Origin: Aquatica leii | Lineage: Eukaryota > Arthropoda > Insecta > Coleoptera > Lampyridae | Direction: 5' to 3' | Length of the DNA: 64,000 nucleotides | NCBI GenBank assembly: GCA_035610365.1 | Contig: CM069438.1 | Location: 33,535,869-33,599,868 of the forward strand | In this document: piece after piece, positions 45,028-57,087 of the stretch | Layout: each line of letters starts with the position of its first letter | Numbering within the stretch: the stretch's first letter is position 1 | The notes under the pieces: model-generated | Database searches by the model: none | What the model was told of the DNA's origin: nothing | What the model saw: only the letters and a program-made list of their open reading frames with translations | Made by a program: the position numbers and the translations under genes

Positions 45028-46025
45028 AAAATGTGTCGTTATGGACTGGAAAAATGCACGTACCTAATAGGCTTTTTTTGAGATGTGTCACTGTTGCACA
45101 ATTCTGAGTAGGTTGATTCTGCAGACACCGGTACAACACTGGTTGTGTCAGTTTTTCACAACAGGTCTCATCGTTTTTGCGCGTCAAGCAATAACGACAC
45201 TTGCGCGCTCTTTTGGTTGGTAGCCGAAGTTCACTTCTGTCGTTATTTCTGTAGATTCTGTACCGATTTTGGCGACGTCTTGTCACATAAAACACAAAAT
45301 GAAGAATTTTGAGTTGTGACGGTGTTGTTTTAAATGAGCGATATGTTTTTCAACACATCAAAAATGATTCCTATTTTTCGCAAAGTTTGATCTAAACCAG
45401 GCTATCTGTGTTTAACACAAACTTGTGTAAACTGTGGCTGGGTAATCTTTAATATTACTGGTGAAGGGATTTCTTGTAAAAGATTAAAGAGGATTCTCTA
45501 ATTATTGTAGAATTACTTTGCTATTTTCTTAAAATAATAGAAATATTAACAATATACAAGGTTGCCCACGTGGAAATAAAAAAAAATTTTTTTGAGTTCT
45601 GCGGGCCCCACTTTGAACTAGAAAATAGTACCGATGGACTGGAAGCTTCAACCAAAATCGTGCTCTGATACCATACATGGGCATCTGCCTCATTTTTCCC
45701 TGGAAAATATTTGTCTGTCACGCACGACCTCTATGGTTAAAGACTTCTTCTATCTTTTTGGCGGTTCTCTAAACGTATCATTGGTCTGTGGTCTTGTCAA
45801 CATTTTGGAACATCTCAGGATTCACTTATCACTGTCGCTTTGACGCTTCTACTCGGGCTGTCATTCGTAAAAACTCATGAAATGAGTTAACTGCTACGGT
45901 GCAAGGCAAGATGGAGGGAAAAACGACAGCTCCTAAAAGGAGCGAGGGTCATCTGGGTTTAAAGAGCTCCGACGTGATTCTATATTATCTTTTGATTGAA
46001 TGTTGTTACATTAACAGAAAACAAG

Positions 46026-46680
46026 AGAATGGAAGCCAGTGACATGAAATCTGCAACCACCCACGCCGTTACTGCTAGCACAAGTTCAACTGTGGTTGCT
46101 GCTGCGCTTACCTTGTCGCCCTTCTGGTCGACACGCACACAATTACGGTTTGTTTCAGCTGGGGCGAAGTTTCAATTATCAAACCCCAAGATAACAAGAC
46201 AAGAAACAAAATTTTACTACGTGCTGCTTTACTTCAACCGGAAATCGCAGACGAGGTCACTAACCGAATTACGAAGCAATCGTCAGAAGCTGAGCTGAGG
46301 GAATGAGGCAACTTGGCAGTGACTCAGGGTACGTAAAAGAGCTATTTATCCAGCAGGTGCCAGCTCACATCTAACCAATACTAGTGTCATTAGAATCACT
46401 GTATCTCCAACAGCTAGCTGACGTAGCAGATAAAATTCTTGATACTACTCTCAGCAGCAGCAGTGATAACCAGTATCTTCAACACATTACTAAATCAACA
46501 CGATTCCCAACTGATCAGCTTAATTCACAAAATCGATCAGCTGACACAACGAATGGATGATCTGCATCGCACGAGATGCTGGAGAAACAATGCCACAGCC
46601 AGAAATAGAAGTGCAAGTAGAGACCATAAAAAAGTGCCAAGCAAGACAATGTGGTGCAATTGGTGTTCGTGCAGTGTTTA
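46026..46680 (+). pseudogene. Gypsy gag, decayed
   Basis: MEASDMKSATTH leads into LSPFWSTRTQLRFVSAGAKFQL, the capsid signature (L.PFW..DP..WF...EAQF) of this gypsy group, then TRQETKFYYVL. Frameshifted pieces after 46300 (VKELFIQQVPAHI) continue the homology. Start near 46026. Confidence 0.72.
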
Positions 46681-46789
46681 GTAATACAGAGAGTAAGTAC
46701 CAAGCACTTTCGCGATAATATCCCAATACCCTACGACCAAATTCAACTTTGAACAACCTGAAATATACCGTTGATATTGAAACAAAAGG

Positions 46790-47800
46790 TCCCCTAGTTT
46801 ACAGCAGACTACGCCGGTTGACACGCGATAAATAAAAAATTACAAAGAAGGAACTCGACAAACTGTTGGAAGCAGGAATCATTCCATCCTCATCACCATG
46901 GGCATTGCATATGGTCTCAAAGTCAGATAAAACGTGCGACCAAGTGGCGACTACCGCAGACTGAATGCAGTTACAACCCCAGATCGATATCAACACTTCA
47001 AAGGAAAAACCATCTTTTCATCTATCGATCTGGAAAAAGCATACTACCACATTTCAGTAGATGCTTCGGATGGACTTAAAACAGCTATAAATAACACCAT
47101 TTGGTTAATTTGAATTCACAGGAACCCCTTCTGGACTTTGAAACGCAACACAGTCGTTCAAGCGTTTTATAAACTAAGTTCTGCAAGGCCTCGATTTTGC
47201 TTACATTGATGACATTCTTGTAGTATCTGAGTCAGAAGAACTGCAGGTTTTGCATCTGGAGATGGTACTAGCACGACTGGGTGAACATGGGGTGGTGATA
47301 AATCCATCAAAATGCACTTTTGGCACAAAGGAAGTAAACTTTCTCAGTGTAAAAGTGTCAGCAGCAGGCATAAATCCTTTTCCTAAAAATGTCAAAGCAA
47401 TTGCAGACTTCCCATTCTCTGCAACCTTACGAAAGCTACAAAGATTTTTGGTAAAGCTTAATTACTATAGAGGATGGATTCCGCAGGCAGCTGACCTGCA
47501 ACCACCTTTAAATACATTATTAAATGGATATACCCGACAAAATTGTCCCATTCAAGAAACCGAGGAAGTCTTAAAAGCTTTCGACATTTGCAAGCAAGCA
47601 CTAATAAGTGCCCCACTGTTAAAGTTTCTAGATGCAAATGCGCACTTGAGTATCTATAGAGATGCCTCCAATGCAGCGATAGGTGGAGTTCTACAACAGA
47701 ATAATAAAAGTAGTGAGAACCAACCCATAGCATGTATGAAACCATCAACCACTTTAGGTACTAATATATGTATTCAACTAAAAGATGGACAAGTGTAGCC
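46790..47800 (+). pseudogene. Gypsy RT and RNase H, decayed
   Basis: ELDKLLEAGIIPSSSPWA (46855 on), then after several stops FAYIDDILVVSESEE with the catalytic DD intact (47195 on), HLEMVLARLGEHGVVINPSKC, VKAIADFPFSATLRKLQRFL and FLDANAHLSIYRDASNAAIG (RNase H start) to 47798. The open frame 47250-47798 is the best-preserved part. A nonsense codon interrupts the region before YIDD. Confidence 0.85.
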
Positions 47801-48169
47801 CACGACAATCTAGGTATCTAGATTTGATTTCTCAATTTTCAACGAACATGCAACACATCAACGGTCCTGCAAACATACCAGCTGACAATGTCCCGAGTAT
47901 AGAGCTCAACCATGTCTGCAATAAACCACAATGACTTGGCAGAAGCACAGAAAGGTCGTGATGAACTAAAATTTCTACAACAAACAAGTAACGAGTAGTT
48001 TAGCCAAGTTCCAGTTTCCGATTCCAACACTTACTATGGTATGAAACCTCACATGGGTACCGACTGTATGTACCGCAATCGTACAGATGAATAAGATGTC
48101 AACGCTTGGGTAAAGTTGTGCAGTAAATGTCAAAGGAGTAAGATCCACAAACATCACCGATTGCAGAGT

Positions 48170-48600
48170 TTAAAGACCCATATGCTCGATTCACGCACGT
48201 ACATATAGACCTTGTTGGTCCTCTGCCCATATCAGAAAGCAAGCAAGGTTTATTAACGATCATTGACCGCTTTACAAGGTGGCTAGAAGCATGTCCTCTA
48301 TCCAATATTTTTGTACGTACGTTTGTGGACCCATGGGCATCTCGATTTGGGGTGCCTGCAAGACTAACAACAGATGGAGGAAACCAATCTGAAACAGTTT
48401 TATTTAGAACCCTGAATTCATTGGAATTGATCGAGCAAGAACAACATCCTGTCACCCTGCAGCGAATGGACTGGTCGAAAATTTCCACAAAAGGCTCAAA
48501 GCAGTTTTTCGATGCCACGATAACACCTGAAGTCGCGCTTCCATTAATACTTCTTGCCATTATATGCGACATCAAAGAGGACTAGGGGATTACCACATCG
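48170..48600 (+). pseudogene. Gypsy integrase core, decayed
   Basis: YARFTHVHIDLVGPLPISESK (first Asp), LLTIIDRFTRWLEACPL, WASRFGVPARLTTDGGNQSE (second Asp) appear in order. The ERFHR segment with the catalytic Glu is garbled after about 48460. A frameshift occurs near 48300. The H2C2 finger upstream (48060-48150) is only faintly visible (WVKLC..CQR). Confidence 0.8.
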
Positions 48601-49128
48601 GAATTGGTATATGGGACAACTCTACGATTATCAGCATTGATACTGGTTCTTCCGGAGCTACCAATGGCTGATCGAGCACCACAAGAAAAGGCTGAAACAT
48701 CAAATGCAACATATACAATTTAGTAAAACAAAGTGGCATGCAAGCTCAAACGTTTATCTACTCTTCGTTAGAGTAGATGCAGAAGGAAACCACTCCAACA
48801 CCCCTGCGAATGTCCCTACAAAGTTATCCAGCCAGAACCTATGTTAGATATCAACGGAACACATCGAGTCGTTTCAATTGATAAATTAAAAGCATCATTT
48901 CTAGAAACTGAAAATTCACCAACAGCAACAACCAGGGCTACCATTTCGACACCAAACATTACAACACAAAGCAGCGGCGTCTCGGATATCTTAAGAAAGG
49001 AAAAGCACAGTGCTGTAGTCAAAACTACAAGGCGAGAACGTACTGTTCATTTTGCTGCCAGATATTGCGACTTAGTTCAAATTCAATAGCAGAATTTGTT
49101 TGATCTAACCGATTTACTAGAGGAGGAG

Positions 49129-49300
49129 TGCTGTAGCGTCTAATTATAATTCTTTTAACTTTCGTAACATTATGTATATTATGAAATAAGTTAACTGCAA
49201 CGGCGCAAGACAAGAGAGAAAAACAACAGCTCCGGAAAGGAGCGAGGGTCATCTGGGTTTGAAGCATGTTCGAAGCGAAGCGTGATAAATAAAGTATATC
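49129..49300 (+). repeat. Gypsy 3' LTR (partial boundary)
   Basis: Starts TGCTGTAGCGTC after the purine tract. The right edge is uncertain, somewhere after gataaataaagtatatct (49285-49302). Confidence 0.6.
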
Positions 49301-49519
49301 TAAGCACGTGCCTTCTTTTCTTTAAATCGCACCAAATACCACAAACTCTATACAGATCTACTAATTTCGAAGATCTGACGTTAGCTAATACGACGAGGAA
49401 GGAAGACTGTTATTTTAACCATCTGAGACGCAGCAGAGTTTGTGATATTTACGGCTACGCAACTGAAAACATTCGCAAAAAGAACAAACAGCAAACGAAT
49501 GAGCTCACAACGTAGTTAA

Positions 49520-50660
49520 TTTATCAAAGAAACAACTGTTTGTCGATGAACAGAAAGTACTGGCATTGGGAATGAATTTCATTATCGCACCCAGGAGGAT
49601 AACAACTGAAGAAATCATTACAGAGATAGGAGTAGCTATCATGGGATTGACGACGGTTCAAGAACTTTGAGCAAAACAAAACCACTAAAACGCAACCTAT
49701 TCATGAAAGAAGAAACGGTGATAAGGTAATATAAAAAAGATTACGGACAAAATTACAAAAACAGTAAGGGAGAGCATAAGGAAATAATTCATACCCGAAG
49801 GGATGCAGAACAGATTATTACCAAGAGCCACGAGACTATCCAGACTACCAAAATACATAAAGATAAGGTGCTACTAAGACCGATTGTAAGCTGTACTAGA
49901 TCACCGACCTATGAATTATCTATCAAACTTGCTGAAACCGTACACCGGACAAACTGCATCATATGTGAAGCCCGAACCTACAGAAATTAGTGAGTTTTGA
50001 TGTAAAGTCGCTGTTCACTCGTTTACTCGTTTAGTTTAGGAAGACGCTCTGACCATCGTAATAGATCTGGGACTGGAAACGGATATCCGGTAAACAGAAT
50101 CTTAAGTACTGGCTACGATATGTCGACGATACCTTTGTTATACGGTAGCACTACAATTGTCTTGTCCACATCAACTCACTGCACAGAAGGTTCAAGTTTA
50201 TCATGGAGAAAGAGCTTTCCTGGACGTAATGCCCAAGAGAACTCAAGAGGGAAACACTCACACCGATAGATATCTACACGACATATCTCACCATCACCTG
50301 ACGCAGAAAAAGATTTATAAACACGCTACTATCCAGAGCAGAAATTATCAACGATAACCAACACATAGCTAGCGATATGCACTTTGAAAAAGCACTTAAA
50401 AACGGCTACACTGACATAAAGAAAGTTACGATTTTGCCACCACTAAGAAGACTGTTTATCTTACATGGGATCTTTTGATAAACAGGAGATATAAATGCGC
50501 TTTGGAATCTAACAGTATCTACCAACAGCAAAAGACAAAATAGCAAGAATCAGGGCGGAAGGTATATACAAGATAACATGCTAGTGCGGAAAATGTTACG
50601 TCGGACAACAGGAATCTTCTTAGCAACTCATGAAAAGCATACTACATTACACAGTCATGG
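49520..50660 (+). pseudogene. Penelope-like element, array copy 1
   Basis: Penelope RT signature: KIHKDKVLLRPIVSC, SPTYELSIKLAETVH, then WLRYVDDTFVI (50107 on; catalytic DD intact), FIMEKELSFLDV-like, THTDRYLH and LLSRAEIINDNQHIA. The GIY-YIG endonuclease end is only a stub (CGKCYVGQQ near 50590). Stops occur throughout. These elements couple an RT to a GIY-YIG nuclease. It is followed directly by a mariner fragment. Confidence 0.82.
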
Positions 50661-50669
50661 ATGGAGCGG

Positions 50670-51730
50670 GGAAAATTTAAAGTTGCTGGCAGCATGGACA
50701 GCGAAACGTCTAACGCAAGTTTTTACACGCGGCGAAAATTGCAAGCAGATGCTACGAGGGCGGATCAAATATAAACAGGAATTTGAATGTAACGCTGCTG
50801 TTAGTGATAATATTTTAAGACGGACCCAGGATGTTGGTAGGGGTGTCTAGAGAAGGAGTTTGCGCGCGCGAACGACGGCGTCGAGGTGCACTCGTTTTTT
50901 CTGCAACGCATTGTTCAGATCAGAAGAGGACACTAAGCATTCCGAAATTTTGAAACGGCTCCGCACACAGTTTGGGGAAGAAAAACTTTCGTGACACCAT
51001 TCTATGAGCCAAAAAATGTGTGATAAAAAGAGAAGCTGTTGAAAATAAACCTCATGAAAGGAGACCACGTGGAAGAATGACTACAGACAGCATTGTTGCT
51101 ATTGGTGACATGATTGCCGAAGATCGGCTACTAAAAATTTCGCAAATTGTTTTAGTCTTTCAAACCATCATTCGAGATGAACTCAATTTTAGAAAATTGT
51201 TTGCCATGTGGGTTCCTCGTCTCTTCAACCATGAACAAAAAACTGCAGAAGTTTGTCCGAGACTCCTGCATCGCTACAAGGAGAAAGAAAAGGATTATGA
51301 CTTGTGATGAAACTTGGGTGCATTATTACATCCCAAAGTCAAAGTAAGCAAGCATTGAGTGGTAGTGAAGAGACAAAGCAGGTCAGTTCAAGGCCAAAAC
51401 ACGGTCATCTGCTGGAAAGGTGCTTGCAAACGTTTTCTGGGATTCTGCGGACGTTTTGATGATGGATTTTCTTCATGAACAAACGACAATTACTGTTGTC
51501 GTTTGGATGAAGCGAAAGCTGCGTATCGCAACAAATAACGCCAACAACCGATCCGAAACGTCATTGTCATGCCAATGCAAGGCCGCATATGGTCGCTTCA
51601 ACGTGAGAAAAACTGGACAACATTTGTTGGGCACTTTTGGAACTCCCTCCGTACAGTCCAGATTTATCGCCTTGCGACTACCATTTGTTTGGGTCACTAA
51701 AAATTTGTTATTGCACCCAGAAAACTGAAG
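50670..51730 (+). pseudogene. Mariner transposase, array copy 1
   Basis: After the shared block gctggcagcatggacagc (50685) comes an N-terminal mariner helix-turn-helix region (THCSDQKRTLSI, frameshifted), then KPHERRPRGRMTTDSIVAI, LLKISQIVLVFQTIIRDEL and WVPRLFNHEQK. The first catalytic block is intact here (TCDETWVHYY, about 51300). VFWDSADVLMMDFLHEQTTI follows. The end near 51700 is degraded. It resembles the mariner family found in SETMAR-annotated insect genes, but no SET domain is present. Confidence 0.85.
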
Positions 51731-51734
51731 AGCG

Positions 51735-53000
51735 TTGAACAAATCAAAAACACCAAAACGCAACCTATCCAGAAAGGAAGAAACGACGCTAAGATAATTA
51801 AATAAAGATTACCAAAAGAAGATGCATGAACTATTAGACGATGAAAAATGATCCTACGGACAAAATCACAAAAACAGGAAGGGAGACCATAAAGAAATCA
51901 TACATACCCGAAGGGATGCAGAACAGAATATTACCAAGAGCCACGAGAAGCAGTAAGCACCGACCTACGATTTATCTGTTAAACTTGCTCAAACCGTACA
52001 CCGAACAAACTACATCATAAAAGAAGAACTTGCATTCTGAAGTTATTCTTTCTACGTTCATGACCGAATTTACAGACATTTTAGCGAGTTTTGATGTATC
52101 GTCGCTCTTCACTATGTTCTTTAGGAAGATGTACTGACCATACTAGTAGATCTGGGACTGCAAGCGGATATCCGGTGAACAGAAACGTAAGTGATATGTC
52201 GGCGATACCTTTGTTATATGGAGAAGAGAAAATACTACAGTTTCTGGTTCACATCAACTCACTTCACAGAATCAAGTTTACCATGGGGAAGGAGTAAAAT
52301 GGAAATTATCTTTTTTGGACCTAATGGCGAAGAAAACTCAAGAAGGACAGTTGCAACATGCAGTATACAGAAAAAAGACTCACACCGATAGATATCTATA
52401 CGCCATATCTCACTATCACCCGATGCAGAAAAAAATTTATAAACATGCTACTATCCAGAGCAGAAATTATCAATAATGAACAACACGTAGCCAGTAATAT
52501 GTACTTTAAAAAAGCACTTCAGAACGGTTACAGGGACACTGACATAAAGAAAGCTACGATTCTGCAAACGGCAACAGAACCACTAAGATATATAGCTTGT
52601 TTACCTTACATGACAGGAATCACGGAGATGATAGGTATAATCCTGAAGAAACAGAAGACGTAAATGGCCTTTATAACCACCACGTCAATCTAACAGCGAA
52701 AGATAAAATAGCAAGAATCAAGGCGGAACGTATATAGAAGATAACATGTCGGTGCGTAAAGTTTACTTTGGACAAACACGAAGAACAGTCAGGAAACTAC
52801 TAAAAGAGCACGATAGAGACGTAGCATTGAAAAAAATTGGACAATCGGCAGTAGCAGAACACAAAAACGCAACTGGACACAAATGGGATTTCAACAAAGT
52901 AGAAATAGTAAGTTCCACTAAGAAGAAAGAGACTTGTCAAGGAAGCTATAAAAGAACATGAGCGCTAACAGAGAAAACGGGTATCTTCTCAGTAACTCGC
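51735..53000 (+). pseudogene. Penelope-like element, array copy 2
   Basis: The same start as copy 1 (aaaacgcaacctatccagaaagg). The RT active-site block now reads YVGDTFVI (near 52190), so the first Asp is lost. TPIDIYTPYLTI, LLSRAEIINNEQHVA and ATEPLRYIACLP follow. The GIY-YIG endonuclease is best preserved here: VYFGQTRRTVRKLLKEHDRD and SAVAEHKNATGHKWDF (52746-52961). Confidence 0.85.
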
Positions 53001-53029
53001 AAAAAGCATACTACATCACATGGTCAATG

Positions 53030-54060
53030 GAGCGAGAAAGTTTTGACGTTGCTGGCAGCATGGACAGCAAAACGTCGAACGCAAGTATTGACACGGCGAA
53101 AACCGCAAGAAGATAACGGGAATTCGAATGTACGGAGTGATAATTTTGAGACGGGGTTTTGCCAAGGGTGTCCGGAGAAGGGGTTTGCGCACGGGAACGA
53201 GGGTGGAGATGTGCACACGTCTGTTGCGCAACGCGTTATCAGATTTTTTGCAAAAGAGGGCAGCCAACCTTCCGAAATTTTGGGACAGTATACACACAGT
53301 TTGGGAAAGAAACACTTTTGCAGACACGAGTGTATGAGTGGACTAAAAAATTTGTGTCAGGAAAAACTGAGGGAAATGAGCTTCATGAAAGGCGGCCGCG
53401 GCAAGCATCACTGCAGACTATCATTGTTGCCGTTCGTGATATTATTGTTGAAGACCGGCTACTAAAAATTTCGCAAATTGTTTAAACCGTTCAGGCTATC
53501 ATCCGAGATAAATTCAAGAAAATTCAGAAAATTGTCTGCCGGGTGGGTTCTTTGTCTCGTCAACCAGGAAGTTTGTCAGAGACTCCTGCGTTGCTACGAG
53601 GAGAAAGAAGATGATTTTTTAGGGCGTATTGTGATTTGTAAAGAAACTTGGGTGCATCATTATCCTCCAGAGTCGAAGCGAGCAAGCATGAAGTGGCGGC
53701 GAAGAAACGAAGCAGGTCCGTTAAAGACCAAAACACGCTTATTTTTCTGGGACTCCGCGGGCGTTTTGCTGGTAGATTTTCGTCACGAACAAAGGACAAT
53801 TAATGTTAGCTTTTGGATGAAGCGAAAGCTGCGTGTCGCAACAAAAAACGCCGACAATTATTCCGAAACGTCATGACAATGCAAGGCCGCATACTGCCGT
53901 TTTAATGCGAAAAAACTGGAGAAAATGCATTAGGCACCATTGGAACACCATCCGTGCGGTCCAGATTTATTGACCTGCGACTACCATTGGTTTGGGACAC
54001 TCATACAAGACCTAGGAGGACAGCGTATCGAATTTGTATCAGAAGTAGAACATTGTGCAG
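53030..54060 (+). pseudogene. Mariner transposase, array copy 2
   Basis: Contains VAQRVIRFFAKEGSQPSEIL, FVSGKTEGNELHERRPRQA, LLKISQIV, then VCQRLLRCYEEKEDDFLGRIV. The first catalytic Asp is replaced: CKETWVHHY instead of DETWVHHY (near 53640). FWDSAGVLLVDFRHEQRTINV follows. Frameshifts occur at about 53480 and 53570. The tail (LPLVWDT) ends near 54010. Confidence 0.85.
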
Positions 54061-54064
54061 AAAA

Positions 54065-54430
54065 GTGATTTTTTGGTTGATGCATAAAAAAAGAGACGTG
54101 CCAGACGTCACGGAGATGATATGTAGGATCCTTAAGAAACAGAAGATATAAATGCACTTTGGAACGACCGTGTCAATCCAATAGTATCTACCAACAGCAA
54201 AAGACAAAACAGCAAAAATAAGGGCGGAAGATACATATAACATGCCAGTATGGAAATACAGTTACGTTTGACAAACAAGGAAGAACAGTGAGGAAACGAA
54301 TAAAAAACACACATGGAACTGGACGCAAAATGGACTTCCACAACGTAGAAATAATAACTACTACTAAGAAGGAAGAGAGTTGTCAGGGAAGCTATCAAAG
54401 AACAGAGAAGACGGGTTTCTTCTCAGCAAC
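54065..54430 (+). pseudogene. Penelope-like element, array copy 3 (3' part)
   Basis: Starts within the region equivalent to 52610 of copy 2 (gtcacggagatgatatgtagg, ccttaagaaacagaag). It keeps only the linker and a degraded GIY-YIG tail (GRTVRKRIKN, GRKMDFHNVEII), ending at the same fusion point as the other copies. Confidence 0.72.
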
Positions 54431-54439
54431 TCGTGAAAA

Positions 54440-55265
54440 GCGTCATGGTCAAGGGGGGAATATTTGAATTTGCTGGCAGCATGGACAGCGAAATGTCGAA
54501 CTCAACACGGAAGAAGATACTATGAGGACTGATCAAATATAAATGGGAATTTAAATGTAATATTGATAATTTTGAGACGAGGCTTTCCCAGGATGTTGTT
54601 ATCGTGTCTGGAGAAGGGGCTTGCGCGCGCGAACGGCGTGGAGAGGTGCACACGTCTATTGCGCAACGCATTATCAGATTTCTCGTAAGTGAGGGCACTA
54701 GACCTTCTGAAATTTTGAAACACTTTTACAGGCACGAGTGTATGAGTGGACTAAAAAAATTGTGGCAGGAAGAGAAGCTGTGGAAACGAACCTCATAAAA
54801 GAAGATCGTGGACAAGCTGCATTGCAGACAACGTTGTTGCCATTCGTGACATTATTGGTGAAGATCGGCTACTAACACAGATGGGTTCCTCGTCTTCTCA
54901 ACCAGGAATAAAAAACTACGAAATTATGTCAAAGAAACCTGCATCGCTAGGAGGAGAAACAACAGGATTTCTTGCGGTGTATGGTGACTTGTAATGAAAC
55001 TTGGGTGCATCATTTGCTTTGGATTTTCTTCACGAACAAAGGACAATTAATGTTGGCTTTTGGATGAACCGAAAGCTGCAATTCGTAACTGCCGTTTTAA
55101 TGTGGGAAAAACTGGAAGAAATTCATTGGACACCTTTGGAACATTCTCTGTATAGTCCAGATTTACCGCCTAGCGACTACCATTTGTTTGGGGCACTCAA
55201 ACAAGACCTCGGAATACAGCGTATCCAATATGCATCGAAGAGAGAACACTATGTAGAAAAGTGAT
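54440..55265 (+). pseudogene. Mariner transposase, array copy 3
   Basis: SIAQRIIRFLVSEGTRPSEIL (54655 on), HECMSGLKKLWQ, then TCNETWVHH (near 54990: the catalytic Asp has become Asn) and LDFLHEQRTINVGFWMN. The third block is best preserved here: LEEIHWTPLEHSLYSPDLPP and SDYHLFGALKQDLG (55110-55205). The N-terminal region and centre are partly deleted. Confidence 0.82.
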
Positions 55266-55429
55266 TTCTATTTGTACATTTTTTTGGTTGACGCAATAAA
55301 TTAAAAAAAATAATTACCGTTTATATTTGATATATTACAATGAAGAAATAATGACAATAAATGAACTAGGACTAACTGTACAATGGGCGTAAGACTAGAT
55401 GTAATAACTACGATGGTCGCTGTCACTAC

Positions 55430-55780
55430 ACTCGTGGACGGCGGTAGACCGGCAACAAAGGAAGGCGGCGGTGGCGTCGTCACGGAAACCATAGCGGAGC
55501 GTCGTGGTACGGCTGATCGTAGGTTCGCAGCTGCGGCGAAGGAAGGCGGTGGTCGACGGCTACAGCGCGTGCTGCGACGGCAGCGGCGGCCTCAGGTGCG
55601 AACACGGCTGTAGGCGGCGTGCGACGCGGACGGCGGTTATCGGACAGGCTACGACTACGCAGGACTGACCAACGGCGGCGCAAATGGCGGTACGTCCGGC
55701 GACGTGGACCTGGTTGCGGGCGGCGATGTGGTCGTCACGGGTGTGACGTTTAGGCAGCGGCGAGCAAGGGAAGCGGTAGC
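55430..55780. other. GC-rich island
   Basis: About 350 nt rich in G, C and CpG (for example ggcggcggtggcgtcgtc, cagcggcggcctc) inside DNA that is otherwise over 60% AT. The ORFs crossing it on both strands (55383-55613, 55480-55787) are Arg/Ala/Gly-rich, as expected from composition. Could be a promoter/CpG island, the GC-rich end of an unrecognised element, or foreign DNA. Confidence 0.6.
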
Positions 55781-57087
55781 TGAACACCCAGTCTCAAGTG
55801 TTCATTAAGCAATTTATACTTTTGCGGCTCCCGCCTCCTCGCGTAGTCAGCGAGGTGACTTTCACTCTGCTCCAAGAGAGAGTGATTTTAGTAGCTATGG
55901 ACTCTTCTTTTAAATCCTCCAATTTGCCCTCGGGTGTTGTAAATGTAGTGTTGGTAGTAGGGCGACGGTTCTGATTGGTTGAAAATAGCGTGGTAGTGGT
56001 GGAATCGTCTAGGGAAGTGGCAACGGTAACAACTACATTTGATATGGACCCATCATTCTTCTTTTTCTACTATAAATTTGATAGCCGTTCTTCGAACCTG
56101 CCCATAAACGTTCTGGTGGTACAGCTTGGTCAGCTAAAGCTAGCGCATACTGAAGCTGTCGCACAGTACTTTTAATTTACTAATAACGCGTAACATGATG
56201 ATGATCCTATCCAAGAAACAACAAAGCGAGAAAAAGTCCATCCAGGAAACGGTGTAATCGAAGTCAAACGACTAGACTAAGAAAAATTTTTGCCGCGTAT
56301 ACGTCTGTGGTTCAATGAAAACTATCCATGTGAGTAGTGGAAGTTAGCAGAGTAGAATAAACCAAAAAAATTTAGGAAACTAGTGTCATTTGGATCAAGC
56401 CATTATTTTTTAGAAGACAATTATTTTGCCCACTGTGGAAAAAGAGTTGCAGGTGAAAACGGATCAATGCCTGAAGACAAATTTTGACTAATTTTTTTAG
56501 GATTATTCAATTACATGTTTGTTTTTGTTAACGTACCTAAATCTCTAGAGCAAAATACATTTCTTGTCATACGAAGTACTGCCTACATAAATGGAAAATC
56601 CTCTTCAACTAACTTTTGTAAACTAAATAAATTGGTAGTGGTTTTACATGACATTGGTTTTAGCAATGCTAATTGATGGCGTTAAATTTGGTACTTTTTG
56701 ACGTTGCACAAAAGAATTGGGAATTGCTTAAATTAGTATGAGTTTTTGCACCGATTCTTGACTTTGTCTTACAAAAACAAATGAAATTGTCTAGCAATGA
56801 ACTATTATTGTATTTCAAATTTGTTGCACAGATTTCTCTTAGCAAACGTGAAATAGTTTTTATGTACAATAAAGACCGACAATACAAATATATTGCTAAT
56901 GAGAACTCGCTTTTGTTAAACATTAATCGAAGGAAGTACTGCCGCCGGAAATTATTACACAATAGCATTTATTAAATTAGGATTAAATTGGTCCTCATCT
57001 TTTTTGCCAGTCAAAGGAACCAAAATAAATACGCCTAATTACGCCCCTAAAACCAATTAAAAGCTAAATTCTTGAAACTTTGTTTAG
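55781..57087. other. Intronic, nothing recognised
   Basis: Part of RalGPS intron 5. A block at 55800-55980 (tttgcggctcccgcctcctcgcgtagtcagcgagg, ttctgattggttg) looks like promoter or LTR sequence but has no partner in the window. ORFs at 55975-56175 and 56669-56975 show no family resemblance. Confidence 0.35.

Larger units (their letters stand above)
45841..49300 (+). mobile_element. Ty3/gypsy retrotransposon, decayed
   Basis: Related terminal sequences at 45841-~46010 and 49129-~49300 share atgaaat(g/a)agttaactgc.acgg.gcaag and aggagcgagggtcatctgggttt, as LTRs. The 3' LTR starts TG right after a purine tract (agaggaggag, 49119-49128), the expected polypurine tract. Inside, in order, are gag, RT-RNase H and integrase on the + strand. 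Multiple stops make it inactive. It lies in the RalGPS intron, same strand as the gene. Confidence 0.85.

Noticed and set aside
50670..55265. SETMAR-like host gene
   Set aside because: Only the mariner transposase part is present, in three broken copies, with no SET domain and no splice structure.
55383..55787. Arg/Ala/Gly-rich ORFs in the GC island
   Set aside because: Open on both strands because of composition; no conserved domain or splice signals.
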